This document shows positions 25,484 to 32,631 of a stretch of DNA of 64,000 nucleotides, one piece after another. Within the stretch, counting starts at the first letter, position 1, and every line of letters starts with the position of its first letter. The position numbers were made by a program, and so were the translations under genes. The stretch comes from Kaustia mangrovi (GTDB lineage: Bacteria > Pseudomonadota > Alphaproteobacteria > Rhizobiales > Im1): assembly GCF_015482775.1 (NCBI RefSeq), contig NZ_CP058214.1:3834501-3898500 (forward strand), written 5' to 3'. The notes beneath the pieces are model-generated. The model worked only from the letters and a program-made list of their open reading frames with translations, was not told the origin of the DNA and did not search any database.

Positions 25484-27163
25484 ATGTCCGACAATGAGCA
25501 TCCAGCCATACCCAGGCTGAAACGGCAGCTTGCCGACGGGCGGCTCTCGCGCCGCGGATTCCTGCGTTATTCCACGCTGCTCGGCATGTCGGCGGGCGCG
25601 GCCTATATGTGGGCGGGCAAGATCACGGGCCAGCCCTTCGCGCCGCCCGTGCGCGCCGCGGAGATGCCGAAGGGCGGCACGCTGAAGGTCGCCATGCGAA
25701 TCCCCAAGATCGACGATCCGCATACCTATTCCTGGATCTACGACGCCAATATCCTGCGCCAGGTCTGCGGCTATCTCACGCGCACCGGCCACGACAACGT
25801 CACCCGCCCGCATCTGTGCGAGAGCTGGGAGGCCTCCGACGACCTGCGCACCTGGACGCTGAAGATGCGCGAGGTGAACTGGCACGACGGCCGTCCGTTC
25901 ACCGCCGAGGATGCCGCCTGGAATTTCCGCCACGTGCTCGACCCGGAAACCGGCTCCTCCGTGCTCGGCCTCATGAAGGGCTACATGCTCAACGAGGTCG
26001 ACACCGGCAAGAAGGACGAGGACGGCAACCCCGTCATGTCCTCCGAGCTGTGGGACGCCAACGCCATCGAGGTCGTGGACGACCGCACGCTGCGCCTCAA
26101 CCTGAAGGAACCGCAGGTCGCCGTTCCCGAGCATCTGTTCCACTATCCCTTCGGCATCGTCGATCCGGAGGAGGGCGGTAAGTTCGGCGTCGGCTCGAAC
26201 GGTACGGAGGCTTTCGAGCTGGTCGAATTCGGCGTCGGAGAGAAGGCGGTGCTCAAGGCCCGCAAGGAGCCCTATTACGGCGAGGGGCCCTATCTCGACG
26301 AGATCCAGTTCATCGATCTCGGCGACAATCCGGCCGCCGTCGCCGCCGCGATCTCGTCGCAGCAGGTCCACGGCATGTATGAGGGCAATGTCGAGCAGCT
26401 TCCGCTGTTCGAGGAGATGGATCACGTCACCATCTACGACGTGGTCACCGCCGACACCGGCGTGGCCCGCATGCAGGTCGACCGCGAGCAGTTCAAGGAC
26501 CCGCGCGTGCGCAAGGCCGTACGCCTCGCCATCGACCAGGACGAGTGCCTGAAGATCGCCCATCGCGGGCTCGGCGCGCCGGCGGAGCATCACCACGTCT
26601 CGCCGATCCATCCCGACTACGCAAAGCTCGGCTTCATAGGCCGCGACGTGGAGAAGGCCAAGGCGCTGCTCGCCGAGGCCGGCCATCCCGACGGCATCGA
26701 TCTGGAGATCGCCTGCAAGCCCGATCCCTCATGGGAGCTGACCGCGGTCGAAACCATGGTCTCCCAGTGGAAGGAGGCCGGCATCCGGGTCAAGATCAAC
26801 GTGCTGCCCTCGTCCAAATACTGGGAGGTGTGGACCAAGGTGCCCTTCGGCTTCACGAGCTGGGTGCACCGCCCGCTGGGCTTCATGGCGCTGAGCCTGG
26901 CCTATCGCTCTGGCGTGCCGTGGAACGAAACGAACTACGCCAATGAGGAGTTCGACGCGCTGCTCACCAAGGCGGAGGGCATTCTGGATATCGACGAGCG
27001 CCGCGAGGTGCTCGCCGAGCTGGAGGAGATCATGCAGGAGGACGGGCCTATCGCCCAGCCGCTCTGGCGCTCGCTCTATGTGGCCTATGACAACAAGGTC
27101 AAGGGCTTCCAGATGCACCCGACCCGCTACATCTTCGGCGAGAGCATCGCCATGGAGAGCTGA
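25484..27163 (+). CDS. ABC transporter substrate-binding protein, oligopeptide/opine family (SBP_bac_5)
   Basis: This 559-residue exported protein has an N-terminal Tat signal (LSRRGFLRYSTLLGMSAGAA, residues about 21-40). Family-5 blocks are VAMRIPKIDDPHTYSWIYDANI, ESWEASDDLRTWTLKMRE, NWHDGRPFTAEDAAWNF and VRKAVRLAIDQDECLK. Such proteins capture peptides, opines or quaternary amines in the periplasm. No permease or ATPase gene is adjacent, so it must share a membrane partner encoded elsewhere. It follows mttB copy 2 with a hairpin over its ribosome-binding site, which suggests it supplies that enzyme's substrate. Confidence 0.88.
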   Translation: MSDNEHPAIPRLKRQLADGRLSRRGFLRYSTLLGMSAGAAYMWAGKITGQPFAPPVRAAEMPKGGTLKVAMRIPKIDDPHTYSWIYDANILRQVCGYLTRTGHDNVTRPHLCESWEASDDLRTWTLKMREVNWHDGRPFTAEDAAWNFRHVLDPETGSSVLGLMKGYMLNEVDTGKKDEDGNPVMSSELWDANAIEVVDDRTLRLNLKEPQVAVPEHLFHYPFGIVDPEEGGKFGVGSNGTEAFELVEFGVGEKAVLKARKEPYYGEGPYLDEIQFIDLGDNPAAVAAAISSQQVHGMYEGNVEQLPLFEEMDHVTIYDVVTADTGVARMQVDREQFKDPRVRKAVRLAIDQDECLKIAHRGLGAPAEHHHVSPIHPDYAKLGFIGRDVEKAKALLAEAGHPDGIDLEIACKPDPSWELTAVETMVSQWKEAGIRVKINVLPSSKYWEVWTKVPFGFTSWVHRPLGFMALSLAYRSGVPWNETNYANEEFDALLTKAEGILDIDERREVLAELEEIMQEDGPIAQPLWRSLYVAYDNKVKGFQMHPTRYIFGESIAMES

Positions 27164-27191
27164 CGGCAGCGGCTGGCGCCGGACCCGCCTG

Positions 27192-27226
27192 GAGCACCGT
27201 GCATCCCGATTGGACGCACGGTGCTC
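27192..27226. terminator. Inverted repeat between convergent genes, probable bidirectional terminator
   Basis: A perfect 11-bp stem, gagcaccgtgc (27192-27202) with gcacggtgctc (27216-27226), and a 13-nt loop lies between the binding protein stop and the convergent regulator stop, touching the latter. Only TAGCTCTT follows on the plus side, so the U-tract is weak. Confidence 0.55.
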
Positions 27227-27792
27227 TAGCTCTTCACGAGGATCACCAGATAGGTGCAGGGCTGTGTGCCCGCGGTCTCGAAGACGCAGTCGCGCGGCTC
27301 GCCGAGCTCCAGCCAGTCGCCTTCGGCAAGCCGGTGGACCACGTCGCCCTCGGTGAAGTTCAGCTCGCCCGCGGTGACGAGCATCTGCTGCACGAAGAAG
27401 GCGTATGATGCCGCGGGAAACGCGATTTGCGCGCCCGGCGGCAGCGTGACCTCAACGATCTCCGCCCCCCGGGCGTTCGGGGCGGAGACGGCGCGGCGCA
27501 CATAGCCCGTCTTCGGATCGCTCCAGACCGGCTGGTCCGCCCGTCTGACATGCCGGCCGGCGGAGCCTTCCGCGCGCGCGAGCAGCGTGGACAGCGACAG
27601 GCCGAACGCGCCGGACAACCTGCCCAGCAGCGCCGCCGTGGGGCTTGCCTTCCCCGCCTCGACCTTTGCGATCATCGCGCGCGAGACGCCGGCGCGTTCG
27701 GCGAGCTCCGCCATCGACCAGTCGCGCGCCAGGCGTTCGTGGCGCAGCCGCGCGGCGAGATTCGCGTCTGTGGTGTTGACTATGGTATTCAT
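27226..27792 (-). CDS. XRE-family regulator with C-terminal cupin domain
   Basis: This 188-residue DNA-binding protein has a helix-turn-helix at about residues 14-66 (LARDWSMAELAERAGVSRAM is its recognition region). A cupin sensor domain spans about 105-185 (EVTLPPGAQIAFPA, LVTAGELNFTEGDVVHRL). Members often sense a small ligand and control a neighbouring transporter. The divergent YdcZ-type transporter gene starts 47 bp away, and a 10-bp palindrome sits over the shared promoter region. Local repression of both genes is the likely arrangement. Confidence 0.88.
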   Translation of the reverse strand: MNTIVNTTDANLAARLRHERLARDWSMAELAERAGVSRAMIAKVEAGKASPTAALLGRLSGAFGLSLSTLLARAEGSAGRHVRRADQPVWSDPKTGYVRRAVSAPNARGAEIVEVTLPPGAQIAFPAASYAFFVQQMLVTAGELNFTEGDVVHRLAEGDWLELGEPRDCVFETAGTQPCTYLVILVKS

Positions 27793-27807
27793 AATGACAC
27801 TATAGTG
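27776..27807 (+). promoter_or_regulatory. Promoter and palindromic operator between the XRE regulator and transporter
   Basis: TTGACT (27776-27781) and ACTATA (27799-27804) are spaced 17 bp and could be the plus-strand promoter. The perfect palindrome CACTATAGTG (27798-27807) covers that -10 box and lies 6 bp upstream of the regulator start, so the XRE protein bound there would block both directions. Confidence 0.5.
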
Positions 27808-27839
27808 GACAATATGCTGTCCTGCAAAAGAGGCGCACA

Positions 27840-28280
27840 GTGCCAGCCAGTGCGATAATCGCGTTGCTCGCCCTTGCCGGTTGCGGCCTCGTCTTCCAGA
27901 ACAGGCTCATGGTCGCGGTCGCCGCGGCGACGCCCGGCCCTTGGGCGGCGCTCATGGTCAATTCGCTCGTCGGAATCGTGCTGATCGGTGCGGTGGGCTT
28001 TTCCAGGCACGGCACGGCCTTCGCGGCCGACACCGTTTCCGCCCTGCGCTGGTGGTTCGTGCTTCCCGGGATCCTCGGCACCGTCTTCATCCTCGCAAGT
28101 GTCACGGGTTATGCGCGCATCGGCGCCGCCGCCACCATCGCCATCCTGATCGCCGCCCAGCTCGTGACGGGTCTTCTGGTGGACCTTGCCGCGGAACCCT
28201 TCGCCATGGATGCCCGGTTCTGGACCCGCCTTGCCGGCGCCATACTGCTGGTCACGGGGTGCCTCCTCGTCAATCGCTGA
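27840..28280 (+). CDS. DMT-superfamily transporter of the YdcZ/DUF606 type
   Basis: This 146-residue inner-membrane protein is almost entirely hydrophobic, with about five membrane segments. MPASAIIALLALAGCGLVFQ opens the family's N-terminal helix, and GARIGAAATIAILIAAQ-like YARIGAAATIAILIAAQL and ARFWTRLAGAILLVTG are conserved. Members are single-repeat drug/metabolite transporters that must dimerise. The start is a GTG, with AAAGAGG 6-7 bp upstream and no in-frame ATG nearby. The cargo is unknown. The divergent XRE-cupin regulator probably controls it. Confidence 0.8.
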   Translation: MPASAIIALLALAGCGLVFQNRLMVAVAAATPGPWAALMVNSLVGIVLIGAVGFSRHGTAFAADTVSALRWWFVLPGILGTVFILASVTGYARIGAAATIAILIAAQLVTGLLVDLAAEPFAMDARFWTRLAGAILLVTGCLLVNR

Positions 28281-28295
28281 GGGGGCGGGGTGCCT

Positions 28296-29063
28296 TCAGG
28301 GCCGTCTGCGCCGCCAGTCGAATGCTGTCAGGGCGACCGCGCCGCCGGCAAGGCCCCACAGGACGATGACCGCCAGGGGGACGAGGCTCGGCGGCATGCC
28401 CGGCAGAACGGCACTGGCGGCGGGCGCGGCCGGACCGAAGGCGGCGGAGATGAGGCTGATGACCGGCTCGAGCGGCAGGAGGCCGGCGACGGCGCCGAGC
28501 CAGTGCGGGGTCAGCGGTGTCGCCGCCCGCGCGCCCCAGGTGACGGCGGCGACCGCGATCAGCGTCCACAGCCCGACCGCATGGGCGGTCTCGGTCCGCC
28601 GTGCCAGGGCCGCCACGGCAAGGCCGAGCGCGGAGAAACCGAGTGCGCCAAGGACGAGCCCGGCGGCGGCGTCCCCGAGACCGTCCCGGACGAGCGGCGC
28701 GCCGAAGCCGAGAACGCCCGCCGCGACGGTCGCGAGGGCGGCGAGCATGGCCAGAAACGCCGTCGCGAGAAGGCGGGCGAGCACGAAGAGGCCCGGCGTC
28801 AGCGGCGTTCCGGCATAGGAACGGAGCAGCCCGTGCTCGCGCCGCGCCGCCGCGGAAACGGCACCGCCGAGATAGGCGCAAAGCGCCATGGCGAGGGCCG
28901 CCAGATTGGCCGTCAGCAGGGCGCCCTGCGGGCCGTGCGCGCCGGAGGCCGCAACCAGGAGCGCGAGCAGGCCCGCCGGTGCCAGGAGTTCGAGCGCGAG
29001 TGCGACGGGGCGCCTCATGCTGCGGTGGAGCTCGTGGGCTGTCTGATGGATGAGCCGTCTCAT
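28296..29063 (-). CDS. ABC-2 type exporter permease
   Basis: This 255-residue inner-membrane protein has about six hydrophobic segments, such as VALALELLAPAGLLALLVAA and LVPLAVIVLWGLAGGAVAL. It resembles ABC-2 permeases used to export drugs, lipids or polysaccharide. Its start overlaps the stop of the ATPase gene as ATGA, so the pair forms one exporter. Composition is extremely Ala/Gly/Leu-rich, which makes exact family placement hard. The cargo is unknown. It is the last gene of the minus-strand run and convergent with the YdcZ-type gene. Confidence 0.7.
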   Translation of the reverse strand: MRRLIHQTAHELHRSMRRPVALALELLAPAGLLALLVAASGAHGPQGALLTANLAALAMALCAYLGGAVSAAARREHGLLRSYAGTPLTPGLFVLARLLATAFLAMLAALATVAAGVLGFGAPLVRDGLGDAAAGLVLGALGFSALGLAVAALARRTETAHAVGLWTLIAVAAVTWGARAATPLTPHWLGAVAGLLPLEPVISLISAAFGPAAPAASAVLPGMPPSLVPLAVIVLWGLAGGAVALTAFDWRRRRP

Positions 29064-30028
29064 GGTGCGCCGCCCCCCGTCTCTGCCGCCTCGACAATGG
29101 ACCGGTAGGCCTCCTCGAACCGGGGGCGCTCCACGGTCAGCCGCGCGAGGGGGACCTGCTCGCGGAACGCCCAGTTGGCGAGGTCGGCCAAAGCGGGCGT
29201 CGGGTTGCGCACGGTCAGCCGCGCGCGGCCCTCCCGGACCTCCGTCACCGGGCGCAGGCCCTGGGGGAAGTGGTCCGGCAGGTCCGCCGACGGCAGGGTG
29301 AAGACGATGACCGCGCTGTCGCCGAGCCTGTCGAGAAGGGCCTCCGGGGTGCCGCTTGCGCGCACGCGCCCGCCCGCGATGACCGTCACCCGGTCGGCGA
29401 GGGTCTCGATGCCGTTGACGTCCTGGGTCGCGACGAGGACAGCCCGGCCATGGTCGCCGAGCGCGCGGACGAGCTCGCGCAGGCGCCGGCGCACCTCCGG
29501 ATCGAGGCCGGCAAAGGGCTCGTCGAGGACCATGAGAGAGGGATTGCCGACAAGGGCGAGCGCGAAGTCGAGCTGGCGCCGCGCGCAGGCCGACAAGGCG
29601 CCCACGCGCGCGGCCGCGGCGTCGGAAAGCCCCACCGCGTCGAGCGCGGCGGCGGTCTCGAGCGGGCGGCGATAGAGCCGGGAGACCGCCCGAACGGTGG
29701 CGGCGACGGTTCGGTCCGGATCGTGGGCGGCCGACTGGAGCATGCCGCCAATGCGCTCTCTCGCGCGGCGTCGTCCGAAGATCTCGACCGACGCCCCCTT
29801 TGGCGTCCTGCCGGAGAGAACGGTCTCCATCACCGCGCTCTTGCCCGCGCCGGCGGGCCCGATCAGGGCATGGATCTCGCCCGGCGCGACGGTGAGCGAC
29901 ACGCCGTCGAGGAGGCCGCTGGCGGCAAGCGCTGGGGCCGGCGACGCGTCAGGCGTGTCCGTCTTGTCCTGCGGCACGGTTGTCTGGTCCCCTTCTGCGC
30001 GGAACGATCCGACCGATTCGCCCCCCAC
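29060..30028 (-). CDS. ABC exporter ATP-binding protein with degenerate catalytic motifs
   Basis: This 322-residue cytoplasmic protein keeps Walker A (GPAGAGKS) and Walker B (LMVLDEPFAGLDPEVRRRL). The signature motif reads LSACARRQ instead of LSGGQ, and the usual H-loop His is replaced in VLVATQDVNG. The Q-loop region is MLQSAAHDPDRTV. It may therefore hydrolyse ATP poorly or act as the weak half of a heterodimer. A C-terminal domain (about 230-320) ends in FEEAYRSIVEAAE. The GTG at 30028 gives the longest protein, and GTG 29977 is an alternative. It is coupled by ATGA to the ABC-2 permease. Confidence 0.75.
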   Translation of the reverse strand: MGGESVGSFRAEGDQTTVPQDKTDTPDASPAPALAASGLLDGVSLTVAPGEIHALIGPAGAGKSAVMETVLSGRTPKGASVEIFGRRRARERIGGMLQSAAHDPDRTVAATVRAVSRLYRRPLETAAALDAVGLSDAAAARVGALSACARRQLDFALALVGNPSLMVLDEPFAGLDPEVRRRLRELVRALGDHGRAVLVATQDVNGIETLADRVTVIAGGRVRASGTPEALLDRLGDSAVIVFTLPSADLPDHFPQGLRPVTEVREGRARLTVRNPTPALADLANWAFREQVPLARLTVERPRFEEAYRSIVEAAETGGGAP

Positions 30029-30063
30029 CCCCGATACTCATAGCCGGGGCTCCCCGGCCTTGT

Positions 30064-30504
30064 CTAACGAAGGACGGGAGCGCCTGTGGACCGAAGCCCG
30101 TCGGCGAGCCAGATCCGCGCATAGGGCGTCAGCGGCTCGGGCAGGCGGGCGGGGGCGAACCAGTCCCAGTCGAGCCCTTCGCTCGAACCGGAGAACGTGC
30201 CGCCCACGGGCCGGCAGACGAAGAGGCAGGTGACGAACTGTACGCGCCGCCCGTCCGGATAGTGCACGATCTGCGTCGCGGGATCGGAATAGACGCCGAC
30301 GAAGCGGTCGACCTCCACGGTCAGCGCCGTCTCCTCCGCGATCTCCCGGTGAAGCGCGTCGAGAACGGCTTCGCCCGGCTCCATCGTGCCGCTGAGCGGC
30401 GCCCAGCCGCCGCCGGCGCGCCGTCTGTGGAGGAGGATGCGGCCGTCGCGGTCGCACAGGATGGCGGCGACGCCGGGGCGGATGTCCAGTCGCTCGTCGG
30501 TCAT
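30064..30504 (-). CDS. NUDIX hydrolase
   Basis: This 146-residue cytoplasmic protein has a Nudix box running from GTMEPGEAVLDALHRE into IAEETAL, with REIAEE supplying the metal-binding glutamates. The last box position is Ala where Gly is common. PLSGTMEPGE and the later FVTCLFVCRPVGG are typical of small Nudix pyrophosphatases that clean up nucleotides or nucleotide sugars. It starts 8 bp after the pbpC stop, so it is co-transcribed with the A2M-pbpC locus. The substrate is unknown. Confidence 0.85.
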   Translation of the reverse strand: MTDERLDIRPGVAAILCDRDGRILLHRRRAGGGWAPLSGTMEPGEAVLDALHREIAEETALTVEVDRFVGVYSDPATQIVHYPDGRRVQFVTCLFVCRPVGGTFSGSSEGLDWDWFAPARLPEPLTPYARIWLADGLRSTGAPVLR

Positions 30505-30512
30505 GGGAGCCT

Positions 30513-32629
30513 TCAGTCTATGAACACGGTGACGCTGTCGGAACGCCCCTCGGCGTCGATCACGGTGAGGGTGGAGAAGCCGGCGCCATCGGGCCTCCAC
30601 AGGCCGGTCCGCCGACGCTCGGCGCCGGGAAGCGGCCGGCCATTGGCGAGCCAGCGGAAGGGCGGCACGCCCTCCTCGATCTTGAGGACGAGAGGCTGAC
30701 CCTGCGTCCTGCTGCCGGCGCCGAGCTCGACGCGGGCGCCGGCCGGCGGATAGACGATGGCCGGCGGGCCCTCCGCCGTGCCGAAGGCCCGGGGCAGCGT
30801 GTCGGGCGGCGTGAACCGGCGCAGCGTGGCGGGCAGGGCGGCGGTGTCCGCCCGATAGGCGCCGGCCGGGCGCGGCGGCAGGGCGGCCGGCGCCTCGGCG
30901 ATGCGCGAGAAGGCGTCGAACAGGATGGGCGCCGCCGCCCCGCGCCCGGTGAGGTCGGGAACGGCCGTGCCGTCCGCGCGGCCGACCCAGACGCCGAGCA
31001 CGTAGCGGCCGTCGAAGCCCACCGACCAGGCGTCGCGATAACCGTAGGACGTGCCCGTCTTGTAGGCGACGATGCCGCGCCGGCCATGGTCCGGCGGGGG
31101 CGTGCCGGCGAGGATGTCGGCGACGTACCATGAGGCGGCCTCGCTCATGACGGGAGCCGGCGCGCCGGCTGCCGCCGCGTCCGGGCGGTCGTGCAGGGCG
31201 ACGGGCGCGCCGCCGCGCGGCAGGCTCGCATAGAGCGTCACGAGTTCCTCAAGCGTCAGCCCGACGCCACCGAGCCCCATGGCGAGCCCCGGCGGTTCGT
31301 GGCCGGGCAGGCGCGGCGTGACGCCCGCGCGGCGCAGCCGGGTCATGAGGCGCGCCGGGCCGACGGCGGCGAGGAGCGCGACCGCCGGCACGTTGAGCGA
31401 CATCTGCAGCGCCTCGCGCACCGTTACCGTGCCCTGATAGGTGAGGTCGAAATTATGCGGGCGATAGGCCTCGAAGCTCGATGGCCGGTCGTCGATCAGC
31501 GTTTCGGGATGGACGAGCCCCGCCTCGAAGGCGAGGCCGTATATGAAGGGCTTGAGGGTGGAGCCCGGCGAGCGCACCGCGCGCGTCATGTCGATCTGGC
31601 CGGCCCGCGCCGGATCGAAATAGTCCGCCGAGCCGACCCGGGCGAGGATCTCGCCCGTCCGGTGATCGGCCAGCACCATGGCGACGGACAGGCGCGGGCC
31701 CAGCCGGTCCGCCGCCTCGCCGGCCAGCGCCTCGAGGCGCGACTGGAGCGTGAGGTCGAGGGTGGAGCGGATGACGGGGCGGCGCGGGTCGGCGGCATGC
31801 GCCTCGTCGGCGAGATGGGCGGCATGGGCCGGGAGCGCGTGGCGCACCGCGCGCAAGGGGGCATGGCGGCGGCCTCCGCCTCGTCCGGCGTGAGGACGCC
31901 CGCCTTCGCCATGCGCGCCAGCACCCGGTTGCGCGCGGCCCGCGCCGCAGCCGGCGCGCGGTCGGGGCGGCGCGCCTCGGGAAGCTGCGGCAGCGCCACC
32001 AGAAGGGCCGCCTCGGCTGGGGCGAGCCTGCGCGGCTCCTTGCCGAAATAGGCAAGCGATGCGGCCCGCACGCCTTCCAGATTGCCGCCATAGGGGGCGA
32101 GGGTGAGATAGGCCTTGAGGATCTCGTCCTTGCCGAGGCGCCGCTCGAGCTGCAGCGCACGCGCCATCTGGCGCAGCTTCGCGGTCATGGACCGGCTCTC
32201 GCGCGGCTCGAGCAGGCGGGCGAGCTGCATGGTGAGCGTCGAGCCGCCCGACACGATCCGACCGTTTAGCGCGAGCTGGCCGGCCGCGCGCAGGATCGCC
32301 AGCGGATCGACGCCGAAATGCTCGTAGAACCGCTTGTCCTCATAGGCCACGAGCATCGCCCTGAAGCGCTCGTCCACAGCGTCGGGCGCGACCGGCAGCC
32401 GCCAGCGGCCCGTCTCCACGGTATAGGCGCGCATGAGCCGGCCATCGCGGTCGACGACGCGCTGGGAGACCGGCTCGTCGCCCGGCAGCGGCGGCGGGAA
32501 GCGGCGGTCGAGCCAGTCGAGCCCGGCAAGCACCGCGGCCAGGATGGCGAGCGCGACGGCGAGCCCCCCGCCGAGCCGGCGGATCCGGCGCGACCGTTTC
32601 ACCGATGTCCGTCCTGTCTCGCCTGCCAT
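30513..32629 (-). pseudogene. pbpC: Penicillin-binding protein 1C, interrupted by a frameshift
   Basis: Two frames together encode a full-length bifunctional PBP1C of about 705 residues. The first part (from 32629) has a membrane anchor, then the GT51 glycosyltransferase with VAYEDKRFYEHFG and SGGSTLTMQLARLL. The second frame (from about 31856) continues with the transpeptidase: SPGSTLKPFIYGL (active Ser), SLNVPA and YKTGTSYGYRDAW, then a BiPBP_C-type tail. The shift falls at a run of 5 G (31857-31861), where 6 would restore the frame. It is either a recent mutation, a phase-variable tract or a sequencing error. The A2M gene lies 2 bp upstream, the classic pairing. Confidence 0.85.
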
Positions 32630-32631
32630 CC

